NCBI GenBank assembly: GCA_963664715.2
Contig: CAXXUY010000005.1
Coordinates: 1-64,000, forward strand
Length of the DNA: 64,000 nucleotides
From: JAPOXR01 sp963664715
GTDB taxonomy: Bacteria > Pseudomonadota > Alphaproteobacteria > Rhodobacterales > Rhodobacteraceae
Direction: 5' to 3'
Part shown: positions 55,341 to 63,759 of the stretch, one piece after another
Position numbering within the stretch: the stretch's first letter is position 1
Layout of the letters: each line of letters starts with the position of its first letter
Translations under genes and position numbers: made by a program
The notes under the pieces: generated by a model
What the model was told of the DNA's origin: nothing
Seen by the model: only the letters and a program-made list of their open reading frames with translations
The model's database searches: none

Positions 55341-56348
55341 ATGAAAATCGCTCGCCTTAGCCTAGTCGTGGCGCTCGCGTCCACGCTTGGGATGTCCGCA
55401 CAATCGGCGGTCAGCGAAGAACTCAGCGTCGCGACCTTCGTGCCGCCGCAACACCACACCAACACCGGCATGTTCAAGTGGTTCGGCGAAGAGATCGAAA
55501 GACGGTCCGGTGGAACCCTGACCATGAAACTCTACCCGGCAGGCCAACTCGGTGCCGGTCCGGTTCAGCAGTACAAGCGCGCGGTCGAAGGCGTTGGAGA
55601 CATTACGTTTGGCGTGGCCGCCTACACTCCCGCACTCTTTCCAAAGTCGATGTTGGCGATCCTGCCGGGCGTCGCAAGAGATGCTGATGATTCCACTCGC
55701 CGCATTTGGGCAGTCTTTGACGAGTATTTCGCCGACGAATTTTCCGATGTGAAAGTTCTGGCCGTGGGTACCGTCGCAGGCAACCTGCTTGTTGGCACAA
55801 GAGACGTTTCGACCATGGAAGGCTTGAAGGGTGCCAAACTCGTGCCATTTGCGGCCATGACGACACCCATCGTCGAAGCGCTCGGAGCCGTGCCCGTACA
55901 GATGCCCGTCACCGAAATGTACACCGGCCTCAGCACAGGCACGATCGATGTGACGACAGCTTCCTACAACAACCTGACCCCGCCTTGGAACTTCTGGGAT
56001 GTGGCCAGCCATGTGGTTGAAAACGTGCCCGTCAGTTTCGCTGTCACCTTCGCGGTCATGAACAAGGAGAGGTACATGAGCCTGTCAGAGGAGCATCGTG
56101 CAATTATCGACGAACTTGCCGGACTGCCCATGTCGCTCCAGCTTGCGGCGTCCTTTGACGGCGCAGACGAGCGCTCGAAAAAGTTGATTGCGGAAGCGGA
56201 CAAGAACTACGAGTGGATCGTCGTTTCGGATGAAGAGCGCGCCAGGATGGACGCAGCCGTCGCCGAGGGCCTGGAGACAGTATTTGCGGACTATGAGGCC
56301 AGGGGGATCATGAACGCACGTGAGATCTACGAAGCGCTCAATCGTTGA
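55341..56348 (+). CDS. TRAP transporter substrate-binding protein (DctP family)
   Basis: Periplasmic solute receptor of 335 residues. The N-terminus is a signal peptide (MKIARLSLVVALASTLGMSAQSA). The mature part has the DctP layout: GMFKWFGEEIERRSGGTLTMKLYPAGQLG, the central strand VLAVGTVAGNLLVGTRDV and VQMPVTEMYTGLSTGTIDVTTASYNNL. The usual arginine that binds a carboxylate is not evident in the expected place near VGT, so the ligand need not be a simple carboxylate. GGAGG lies eight bases before the ATG. First gene of the GntR-controlled operon, followed by a hairpin before the next gene. Confidence 0.9.
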   Translation: MKIARLSLVVALASTLGMSAQSAVSEELSVATFVPPQHHTNTGMFKWFGEEIERRSGGTLTMKLYPAGQLGAGPVQQYKRAVEGVGDITFGVAAYTPALFPKSMLAILPGVARDADDSTRRIWAVFDEYFADEFSDVKVLAVGTVAGNLLVGTRDVSTMEGLKGAKLVPFAAMTTPIVEALGAVPVQMPVTEMYTGLSTGTIDVTTASYNNLTPPWNFWDVASHVVENVPVSFAVTFAVMNKERYMSLSEEHRAIIDELAGLPMSLQLAASFDGADERSKKLIAEADKNYEWIVVSDEERARMDAAVAEGLETVFADYEARGIMNAREIYEALNR

Positions 56349-56365
56349 CTCGCAGCAAGATCGAA

Positions 56366-56418
56366 TGCGCCCCAGACACTCAGTGCAGGCTTGAAGCCTC
56401 TCGCCCGGCTGGGGCGCA
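56366..56418. promoter_or_regulatory. Long hairpin between TRAP receptor gene and first GST gene
   Basis: TGCGCCCCAG (56366-56375) pairs with CTGGGGCGCA (56409-56418), and AGGCTT-GAAGCCT forms an inner hairpin in the 33-base loop. There is no T-run. Such structures behind binding-protein genes often stabilise the upstream mRNA and lower expression of the following genes. Confidence 0.6.
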
Positions 56419-56460
56419 GTTACCAGGACCATTAACGCAAGACCAACGGAGAACCCTTCC

Positions 56461-57225
56461 ATGGTAGTTATCGTCCCAACCAACAAGTCCGTGGAAACAC
56501 TTGAGGGAATTCACCTTTACCACGGCCATATCTCAAACTGTTCGATGCGCGTCCGCATGACGCTGATAGAAAAGGGGCTTCCCTGGACCAGTCACCACCT
56601 CGACCTGAAGAAGAAAGAGAACATCTCGGATGAGTATTTCGGCATCAACCCGAACGGTCTGGTGCCGACATTGATCGACAACGGTGTGGTCCATATCGAG
56701 TCCAACGACATTATCGACTATCTCGACAAGACCTACCCTGAACCGTCACTGCGTGCGGCGGGCAACGAAGACGAGATGCATGGATGGCTTAGTCTTGCTG
56801 CATCGATCCATGTGCCGGCAGTCAAGCCGTATGTCTACGCGACCAAGATACAGAATAAGGTGAAGAAGACCGCCGAGGAACAGCAAAAGTATGACGAGCT
56901 TCAGAAGAACAGAATGCTGAAGGAGTTTCACGCAAAGCACGCTGGCAGCAGTGCCTTTGGCGAGGAAGACGTCGCCAGGGCACAGGGGATACTCGAGGAG
57001 TGTTTCACCAAGCTCGAACACGCACTTGACGGCCGGAACTTCATCATGGGTGATCGATTCACCTTGGCTGACATTTCCTGGGTACCGCTGCACTTCGTGC
57101 TCATTGGCTGTGGTTACCCGTTCGAACGTTTCGCGAACATTTCACGTTGGGCTGCGGCTCTTGGAGACAAGGAGAGTTACCGGGAAGGCATCCTTAAGTG
57201 GTGTCCGGATTTTTCGAAGGTCTGA
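56461..57225 (+). CDS. Glutathione S-transferase family protein, lying between TRAP genes
   Basis: A 254-residue GST. The thioredoxin-fold domain has HGHISNCSMRVRMTLIEKGLPW with a serine/cysteine at the glutathione-thiolate position, GINPNGLVPTLIDNG with the cis-proline, and HIESNDIIDYLDKTYP with the glutathione gamma-glutamyl contact. The C-terminal helical domain (FIMGDRFTLADISWVPLHFVL) is intact. It has no membrane segment. It sits between the TRAP receptor and permease genes, an unusual place. The style resembles etherase or dehalogenase-type GSTs of Sphingomonads and roseobacters, but the substrate is not known. Confidence 0.82.
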   Translation: MVVIVPTNKSVETLEGIHLYHGHISNCSMRVRMTLIEKGLPWTSHHLDLKKKENISDEYFGINPNGLVPTLIDNGVVHIESNDIIDYLDKTYPEPSLRAAGNEDEMHGWLSLAASIHVPAVKPYVYATKIQNKVKKTAEEQQKYDELQKNRMLKEFHAKHAGSSAFGEEDVARAQGILEECFTKLEHALDGRNFIMGDRFTLADISWVPLHFVLIGCGYPFERFANISRWAAALGDKESYREGILKWCPDFSKV

Positions 57226-57251
57226 ATTTCCGGTTGCGAAGAAGTGGTCTG

Positions 57252-57812
57252 ATGTCGAACCTACCGAACAGCGATGAAACCCAAGGTCGGCAGCCGCTCG
57301 CACTTTATTGGCTCGACGTGCTCTTGACCTGGATTTCCCTGACTTTCGGAGGGGCGGCGTTGGTCTTCATGACGGGCTTTTCAGTCTGGAACGTGCTGAT
57401 CATGCGCAAGGCGCTGAACTCCCCGATCATCGGAGCAGAGGATCTGTTGATCCTTACGCTCGTGGTGATCGTCGCTCTGTCGGTTCCGCTCGGGGCAAGG
57501 ACAGGTGCGCATATCGAAATCGAGGTCCTGGAATCGCGCATGTCGGCCGGATTTGCCAAGTGTTCAATGATCCTCGTAAAAATGCTTGGCGCGGCACTTC
57601 TTGTCGTCATGTCGTGGCGGCTCTGGCATGCAGGACAAAATGCAGAGCGTTTCGGTGAAACCACGCAGCAATTGCTGATTTCATTCGAGCCGTTCTACTA
57701 CCTGCTTGCCATATCCCTGGCGATCTATGCCCTGGTTCTGGCACTCGATGTCTGGCAACTCCTGCGCTCGGACAAGGTCGTGTTGCTCAAGATCGGCGGT
57801 GAACCGCTATGA
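57252..57812 (+). CDS. TRAP transporter small permease subunit (DctQ family)
   Basis: A 186-residue protein with four membrane helices (WLDVLLTWISLTFGGAALVFMTG, AEDLLILTLVVIVALSVPLGART, MILVKMLGAALLVVMSWRLW, YYLLAISLAIYALVLALDVW). The GARTGAHIEIEVLESRM loop is typical of DctQ. I take the ATG at 57252; an upstream GTG at 57198 would overlap the GST gene. Its stop overlaps the large-subunit start by four bases (ATGA), so the two permease subunits are co-translated. Confidence 0.9.
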   Translation: MSNLPNSDETQGRQPLALYWLDVLLTWISLTFGGAALVFMTGFSVWNVLIMRKALNSPIIGAEDLLILTLVVIVALSVPLGARTGAHIEIEVLESRMSAGFAKCSMILVKMLGAALLVVMSWRLWHAGQNAERFGETTQQLLISFEPFYYLLAISLAIYALVLALDVWQLLRSDKVVLLKIGGEPL

Positions 57813-59170
57813 TCAACATGACATTGCTCGGTGTTCTGGGGCTGCTGTCGCTGTTTGCCCTGCTGGCCCTGCGCATGCCGGTTGCACTGTCGATGCTGGG
57901 CGTGGGCTTCATCGGCACGGTCGTTGCCAATACCAACAAGTTCATCAACGTCGGAATGGCTTCGGACCTGGCATGGGCACGGGGCTGGAAGATCGCCTAT
58001 TCGAACCTTGCCGGCGAGACATTCGAGGCCGCCTCGAACTTCAATCTGCTCGTGATCCCGATGTTCGTACTGATGGGCAACCTGGCCGGTGCTTCGGGAA
58101 TGTCGAACGACCTCTTCACTGCGGCCTATCGCTGGATGGGGCATCTGCGTGGTGGGCTGGCCTCAGCAACAATCGCAGCCTGTGCAGGTTTCGCTGCACT
58201 TTCCGGTTCGTCTCTCGCTTCTGCAGTCACCATGGGCCGCGTCGCGCTGCCGGAAATGAAGCGGTACAAGTATTCCGACAGGCTGGCCACGGGATCCGTG
58301 GCCGCGGGCGGCACTCTCGGCTTCTTGATTCCTCCATCCGGCGGCATGATCATTTATGCAGTGCTGACCGAGCAGTCGATAGGACGGCTCTTCATGGCGG
58401 GAGTTTTCCCGGGCATCATCCTGACGCTTCTTTTCATCGGGGCGATCAACATCATCGTCGCGCGCAACCCGGAGGCAGGCCCGCGCGGAAATCGTTCCGG
58501 ACGCAAGGACCGGTTGACCGCTCTTTGGCGCGCGCTTCCCATTCTGGGTGTGGTTCTGGTGACGATCGGCGGGATGTATACCGGGTTCTTTACTCCGGTT
58601 GAGGCCTCCTCGGTCGGAGCCTTCTTCACCTTTGTCGTCGCAGCCTGGCGCCGGTCGCTGACACTGGAAGCGGCGCGTACCGTCATCCTGCAGACAATGA
58701 ATGCAACGGCGACCGTCTTTCTCATCATTATCGGTGCGTTCGTGTTCATCCCGTTCATGTCGCTGACGGAATTGCCTGCGCACCTGGTAACCATTCTGAC
58801 CTCTCTACCGATCGGCGATGTCGGCGTGCTGCTGGTCATCATACTTGCTTACATGTTCCTCGGCATGTTCCTTGAATCCCTGGCAATGCTGGTCCTCACA
58901 ATCCCTGTCGTGATTCCCATCGCCATCGGCCTCGACTGGGACCTGATCTGGTTCGGCATCATCGTTGTGATCGTGCTGGAGATGGGAATGATCAGCCCGC
59001 CGGTCGGAATAAATGTCTTCATCGTGAAATCCATCGCGCCCGAGGTGCCGATGGGCCAGATCTTTCGCGGTATCTGGCCCTTCTGGTTTGCCATGGCCGC
59101 GATGATCAGCCTTCTCATTCTATTCCCGCAATTGGCACTTTTCCTGCCGCAGACGATCGTCGGGGGCTAG
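57809..59170 (+). CDS. TRAP transporter large permease subunit (DctM family)
   Basis: A 453-residue membrane protein with about twelve helices. The DctM signature segments are NLLVIPMFVLMGNLAG, GFAALSGSSLASAVTMGRVALPEM and LGFLIPPSGGMIIYAVLTEQSIGRLFMAGVFPG in the N-terminal half, and MISPPVGINVFIVKSIAPEVPMGQIF near the end. Full length. With the DctP- and DctQ-like proteins it makes a complete sodium-driven TRAP transporter. Confidence 0.93.
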   Translation: MINMTLLGVLGLLSLFALLALRMPVALSMLGVGFIGTVVANTNKFINVGMASDLAWARGWKIAYSNLAGETFEAASNFNLLVIPMFVLMGNLAGASGMSNDLFTAAYRWMGHLRGGLASATIAACAGFAALSGSSLASAVTMGRVALPEMKRYKYSDRLATGSVAAGGTLGFLIPPSGGMIIYAVLTEQSIGRLFMAGVFPGIILTLLFIGAINIIVARNPEAGPRGNRSGRKDRLTALWRALPILGVVLVTIGGMYTGFFTPVEASSVGAFFTFVVAAWRRSLTLEAARTVILQTMNATATVFLIIIGAFVFIPFMSLTELPAHLVTILTSLPIGDVGVLLVIILAYMFLGMFLESLAMLVLTIPVVIPIAIGLDWDLIWFGIIVVIVLEMGMISPPVGINVFIVKSIAPEVPMGQIFRGIWPFWFAMAAMISLLILFPQLALFLPQTIVGG

Positions 59171-59190
59171 CCAGCAACAGGAGCCGATCC

Positions 59191-60630
59191 ATGGATACGA
59201 AATCCGAAATAAGGACACTTCAGCACTTCATTGGCGGGAAATGGGTCGATGCCGCGGACGGCACTGTTTTCGACGTGCTGAACCCTCTTGACGACAGCCT
59301 TTACGCCATCGCGGCCAGGGGAACGGCTGTTGATATGCGCAACGCCGTTGCCGCAGCCAAATCCGCATTTCCCGAATTTCGGGAAACCCTCCCGATGGAT
59401 CGAGAGCGCTGGTTGCTGCGCGTTGCCGAGATCATGGAGGAGAGGAAGTCCGAGTTGATCGACTGCCTGATCGACGAGATTGGTTCACCGGTCCAGAAAG
59501 CCGTGTTCGAGTTCAACAAGGGCCTGACCATGGTGCGGGCCGCCGCCGGCATGTGCCGCAACGTGCGAGGCGAAACGATCCCGTCGGACGCCCCGGGAAA
59601 GTTCTCGATGTCGATCCGCCAACCGCTTGGAGTTGTCGCTGTCGTCACGCCTTTCAACGTTCCGCTCATCAAGACCACCCGGCTTGTCGCCAATGCGCTG
59701 GCGGTCGGCAATACCGTCGTGCATCTGCCCTCGGAAATGGCGCCGCATCTCTCCTTGCTCTTTGCCGAGATTGTTGCCGAAGCTGGTTTCCCGGCTGGCT
59801 CGTATAACGTCGTCACTGGCTACGGGCACGAGATCGGCGACGATCTGACCGGCCATAGGGACGTGAATTTCGTCACCTTCACGGGTTCCAGTGTTATCGG
59901 CCAGCATATCAACGAAATCTGCGCGAAGAACAAAACGCCCAATACGTTGGAACTCGGCGGCAAAAGCCCGACCGTAATCCTGGCGGATGCTGACCTGGAC
60001 GAGGTCGTGCCACTGGCGGCCCGGTCGATCTTCATGTTCGCGGGCCAGGCCTGCATCGCGTCGAGCAGGTTTTATGTCGAACGCCCGCTCTATGACGAAT
60101 TCGTCAAGCGCTTCGCAATCTTGGTCTCAAAAATTGGCATGGGTGACCTGCGCGATCCAAACACGGTCATCGCTCCCGCAATTTCAGAGCGTCAACGCAA
60201 CCGCATCAGAAGTCACATTGAGGATGCCGTCGCCAAAGGCGCAACCGTGGTTGCTGGAGGTGAATGGGAAGGCAACCGGTGCCAGCCAACCTTGCTGACT
60301 GGAGTCACCGAGGACATGACCGTTTGCAAGGCCGAAACCTTCGGCCCGGTAACCGCAATCTACCCGATCGACAACTATGAAGAAGGTCTGGAGAAGGCCA
60401 ACGACACCGAATACGGTCTGTCTTCTGCAATTTTCACCAAAGACATCGACAAGGCCTTTCACTTCGCAAGGAACATCGGCGCCGGCATGTGCCACATCAA
60501 CGGCCCGACGATTCATGACGAGGCCCATGTGCCATTTGGCGGCAACGGTGAAAGCGGTGTCGGACGCGAGGGAACGGATGCCGATATGGAAGCAATGACA
60601 GAACTCAAGTGGGTCACGGTACAGCTGTGA
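59191..60630 (+). CDS. NAD(P)-dependent aldehyde dehydrogenase, aromatic-aldehyde type
   Basis: A 479-residue aldehyde dehydrogenase. The catalytic cysteine is C288 in FAGQACIASSR and the general base E254 in LELGGKSPTV; N156 lies in VTPFNVPL, and FTGSS is the dinucleotide loop. The C-terminal HINGPTIHDEAHVPFGGNGESGVGREG resembles vanillin, benzaldehyde and salicylaldehyde dehydrogenases. Oddly, the usual KPSE motif that holds the cofactor ribose reads LPSE (VVHLPSEMAP), so the conserved lysine is missing. It begins 20 bases after the permease gene and its stop overlaps the next gene by four bases, so it belongs to the operon. Confidence 0.9.
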   Translation: MDTKSEIRTLQHFIGGKWVDAADGTVFDVLNPLDDSLYAIAARGTAVDMRNAVAAAKSAFPEFRETLPMDRERWLLRVAEIMEERKSELIDCLIDEIGSPVQKAVFEFNKGLTMVRAAAGMCRNVRGETIPSDAPGKFSMSIRQPLGVVAVVTPFNVPLIKTTRLVANALAVGNTVVHLPSEMAPHLSLLFAEIVAEAGFPAGSYNVVTGYGHEIGDDLTGHRDVNFVTFTGSSVIGQHINEICAKNKTPNTLELGGKSPTVILADADLDEVVPLAARSIFMFAGQACIASSRFYVERPLYDEFVKRFAILVSKIGMGDLRDPNTVIAPAISERQRNRIRSHIEDAVAKGATVVAGGEWEGNRCQPTLLTGVTEDMTVCKAETFGPVTAIYPIDNYEEGLEKANDTEYGLSSAIFTKDIDKAFHFARNIGAGMCHINGPTIHDEAHVPFGGNGESGVGREGTDADMEAMTELKWVTVQL

Positions 60631-61448
60631 CTTTTACGCTGTATCACCACGGCTCCTCAGTCTGCGCCGCCAAGGTGCGGTTTGCGATGGAGGAAAAGGG
60701 TCTTGATTGGGATGGCGTCTACATCGACATCCTGAAGGGTGAGCAATTCGATCCGGAATATCTCAAGCTCAATCCCAAGGGCGTCGTTCCAACGCTGGTT
60801 CACGACGATCTCGTTATTCCAGACAGCACGGTCATCATCGAATATCTCGACCAGATCGCGCCGGAAACCTGCATTCATCCCGTCGACCCCTGGGAACGTA
60901 CGCAAGCCAGGTATTGGACCAAGGCGGTTGACGAGGACCTTCACCCTGCCTGCGGTGCCGTCACCTTTGTCTGCTCGCACCGGCACACTGTCCTAAAGAA
61001 TCTCGGACCGGAAGGTGTGAAGGAGTTTCTTGCCTCGACCCCGCCGATGTCTGTCACGTCGGACTGGAAGAGCCGGAAGGACGCCTTTACCCGCTACGGG
61101 TTCGATGCTCCGGGCGTTGGAGAGAAGGTCCGGCTTTACGACACCTATCTCCACAAGATGGAGAACGCGCTGAGTGGCGGAAATGACTGGCTGGTTGGCA
61201 ACAAGTTCTCGATCGCCGACATTGCCATGTCGCCATATGTCAACCGCCTCGCGATGATGTCGATGCGCGGTATGTGGGGCGGGGGGCGTCTGCCCAGTGT
61301 AGAGAAATGGTTTGCCCGGATCGAGGCGATGCCCGAATTCAAGAAGTGCCTGGTCGACTGGGTGCCCGAAGACCTGACCAGTGACCTGCGTGAAAACGGG
61401 GCCAAGAGTTGGCCCGAAGTCGCGAAAATTCTCGAAATCAAAATCTGA
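60627..61448 (+). CDS. LigF-like glutathione S-transferase (possible beta-etherase)
   Basis: A 273-residue GST. The N-terminal domain has YHHGSSVCAAKVRFAMEEKGLDWDGVYID with the catalytic serine region, EYLKLNPKGVVPTLVHDD, and IPDSTVIIEYLDQIAP. The following RYWTKAVDEDLHPACGAVTF and the WKSRKDAFTRYGF stretch resemble LigF and related beta-aryl-ether-cleaving GSTs more than housekeeping GSTs. The GTG at 60627 overlaps the aldehyde dehydrogenase stop (GTGA) and is the likely coupled start. Beta-etherase activity is an inference; a dehalogenase or isomerase role is also possible. Confidence 0.78.
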   Translation: MTFTLYHHGSSVCAAKVRFAMEEKGLDWDGVYIDILKGEQFDPEYLKLNPKGVVPTLVHDDLVIPDSTVIIEYLDQIAPETCIHPVDPWERTQARYWTKAVDEDLHPACGAVTFVCSHRHTVLKNLGPEGVKEFLASTPPMSVTSDWKSRKDAFTRYGFDAPGVGEKVRLYDTYLHKMENALSGGNDWLVGNKFSIADIAMSPYVNRLAMMSMRGMWGGGRLPSVEKWFARIEAMPEFKKCLVDWVPEDLTSDLRENGAKSWPEVAKILEIKI

Positions 61449-61463
61449 ACAAGGGAGGCATCA

Positions 61464-62219
61464 ATGGGCCGATTGGATGGAAAGGCAGCAGTCATTACCG
61501 GTGCCGCACAAGGCATCGGTGCACTTATGGCCAAGGCCATGGCCGAAGAGGGTGCAAGAGTGCTGGTGACGGATGTTCAGGACACTGCCAATGCGGTGCA
61601 AGCCATCACCGACGCCGGCGGAACAGCACAAGGCTTGAAGGTCGATGTGACGTCGAACGACGATCTGGCGGCGATGGTCCAAATCGCCGAGACCGACCTG
61701 GGCGGGCTCGACATCATGGTGAACAACGCGTCAATCTTTGCCACGATCAAACCGAAGCCCTTTTTTGCAATCGACAACGACGAGTTCGACCTGATCATGC
61801 GTGTAAATGCGAGGGGCGTACATCAGGTCATGCGCGCGATCGTGCCGACCATGATCAAGGCGGGCGGCGGCAAGGTCATCAATATCGCGTCCGGCACGTT
61901 CTACTACGGACCTCCGGGGCTGTCACACTACACGGCTTCGAAAGGAGCGGTCATCGCATTGACCCGTTGCCACGCACGCGAGCTGGGTGAGAAGAACATT
62001 CAGGTCAACGCAATCGCCCCCGGGCTGACCGAAAGCGAAGGCGTGAAGGCTAACGACGGATTCGACATGGCCCGCGGACCAACCATTGCCTCGCGCTCGA
62101 TCAAGCGCGAGATGTTGCCGGAGGATCTGCTTGGCTCGCTCATGTACCTCGCCTCGCCCGACAGCGACTTCGTGACTGGTCAAACCCTGAATGTCGATGG
62201 CGGCAAGGTAAACATCTGA
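61464..62219 (+). CDS. Short-chain dehydrogenase/reductase
   Basis: A classical SDR of 251 residues. The cofactor loop is ITGAAQGIGALMAKAMAEEG, the NNAS motif is present (VNNASIFATI), and the catalytic triad is Ser in NIASGTFYYG, Tyr and Lys in SHYTASKGA. The C-terminus LASPDSDFVTGQTLNVDGGKVNI is normal. The D after the second beta strand (VTDVQD) suggests NAD. GGGAGG lies before the ATG. By position it could oxidise a benzylic or other secondary alcohol, as LigD does before the GST step in ether cleavage; that is a guess from context. Confidence 0.88.
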   Translation: MGRLDGKAAVITGAAQGIGALMAKAMAEEGARVLVTDVQDTANAVQAITDAGGTAQGLKVDVTSNDDLAAMVQIAETDLGGLDIMVNNASIFATIKPKPFFAIDNDEFDLIMRVNARGVHQVMRAIVPTMIKAGGGKVINIASGTFYYGPPGLSHYTASKGAVIALTRCHARELGEKNIQVNAIAPGLTESEGVKANDGFDMARGPTIASRSIKREMLPEDLLGSLMYLASPDSDFVTGQTLNVDGGKVNI

Positions 62220-62577
62220 GGGACTGTGACCGTGTCCGGACACATTGCTCTTGTGCTTCGCGCAGGTGGTCAGGAATGCGACCGGCGGGCGGACCATTCC
62301 TCCGTGGATGCAATCAGTTTCTGGCAGAACTTGCGCAGACGAACGAGCCATGTCTCGAAGACAGCGTGAAGATGAAGACGCCGCAGGAAGAATACGGCAT
62401 CGCCATTATGGGGACAGTTTCCCAGTTTGTGTGGCCGGAACGATGATTGCATGGCTGGGAATCGCAGCATGGCCGTCCATCCTTTTGGGGCGGATCTTCG
62501 CGAGTCCGCTGATCCTTGCCTTGCATCCGGAACGACTGGTTTCCGGAAGAAACTGAAGATCGATTGGAGAAACTGAC
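62220..62577. other. Gap before the OsmC gene
   Basis: About 360 bases without a gene. The segment at 62479-62500 nearly repeats 8529-8552 (shared core ccttttggggcg), possibly mobile-element debris. The gap may carry a separate promoter for the OsmC gene. Confidence 0.35.
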
Positions 62578-63759
62578 TTGGCGAATCTTGGAAGAGACAA
62601 CATTGGAACCAGCGGTCTACCTCCCTTCTTCAGGGTGACAAACGCGGAAGACGTGACCATCGATGCACCCGAAAACCGCAAGGGCGACGCCTTGCGCACC
62701 TGGGTCCGTTCGCTATCAGGATTTCAGAAAGAGGCCTTGGTAAGATCCGCAAGCACCGGTGACACGTGGCGGCTCGTTTCGGACGAAGGCCCATATTTGA
62801 ACGGCCATGACGCCGCACCTTGTCCGTTGGCCTTTCTCAGTACAGGCATGGTGGCGAGCTTTATGAACGAGATCCTCGCCCTGGCTGAAAAGCAAGGCAT
62901 CGAGATCCGCAAGCTGAAGCTTATCCAGAACAACTACTACACGATGAAGGGCTCGATGCCCAAACGCACGATGGTCGGCGGAGCTGAAAATGTCGAGCTA
63001 CAGGTCGAAATCGACTGCAATCTGGACGACACCGAACTCAACCAATACCTGATCAACGCAACCTACGCCTCACCCTTGAACGGCCTGATGCGAGGGCAAC
63101 TCGGGAGTCTATTCAAGCTGGGCAGAAACGGGCAGGAATTGCCGACTGCCAAGGCAGCCGAACTGGACGCGCCGCTTTTTCCCGATCCGGGCGACCATTT
63201 CGCCAGGTCGGTGCCCGGGGCGGGTGATCTGACGCTGATGGAACCCATCGGGGCGACGCCGAAAAAAGACGTGGTCAAGGGTACCGCGTCGGGCGGCTCA
63301 TCGCTAACCGAAGAACAGGACCGACGCCTTAACATCGGAGCGGTTGCGGTTCTGCGCGAGGATGGCATCAAGGATATCCAACAGATGCAATACTCGCCCT
63401 ATGGCACCTCGTTCCGGTTCCTCTCTTCCGAGGATGGCCGTGCGCCGGACGCCAACACACTTGTCAGTGCCGGGATCGGGTTCTGCTTCATGACCCAGTT
63501 CGGTCGTTTTGTCTCGATGCTGAAGCTTGATCTTCCCGATTACCGCATCGTGCAGGACACGCATTTCAGCCTCGGCGGCGCTTCCAGTGGAACGGGCAGA
63601 GCCGGAGAGGCGGATCCGATCGAGACTCATGTCTATCTCGAGACGAGCGAAAGCGATGAGACCGCGCAGGAGATGCTGGATATCTCTGAGCAGACCTGCT
63701 TTCTGCACGCCTTCTGCCGGACCAACCTGAAAACGAAACTCAAAGTCGTGCGGGTGTGA
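62578..63759 (+). CDS. Tandem OsmC-domain protein
   Basis: A 393-residue protein that appears to be two OsmC-like domains in a row. The first (about 60-165) has APCPLAFLSTGMVASFMNEIL, then AEKQGIEIRKLKL; the second (about 265-390) has TLVSAGIGFCFMTQFGRF with C303 and SEQTCFLHAFCRTNL with C374 and C380. The second domain keeps the two-cysteine pattern of OsmC/Ohr peroxidases; the first has a single cysteine (C82) in a shifted place. A linker of ~90 residues joins them. The start is a TTG at 62578 with GGAG eight bases upstream. Probably a thiol-based peroxidase or a binding protein; unusual architecture. Confidence 0.72.
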   Translation: MANLGRDNIGTSGLPPFFRVTNAEDVTIDAPENRKGDALRTWVRSLSGFQKEALVRSASTGDTWRLVSDEGPYLNGHDAAPCPLAFLSTGMVASFMNEILALAEKQGIEIRKLKLIQNNYYTMKGSMPKRTMVGGAENVELQVEIDCNLDDTELNQYLINATYASPLNGLMRGQLGSLFKLGRNGQELPTAKAAELDAPLFPDPGDHFARSVPGAGDLTLMEPIGATPKKDVVKGTASGGSSLTEEQDRRLNIGAVAVLREDGIKDIQQMQYSPYGTSFRFLSSEDGRAPDANTLVSAGIGFCFMTQFGRFVSMLKLDLPDYRIVQDTHFSLGGASSGTGRAGEADPIETHVYLETSESDETAQEMLDISEQTCFLHAFCRTNLKTKLKVVRV

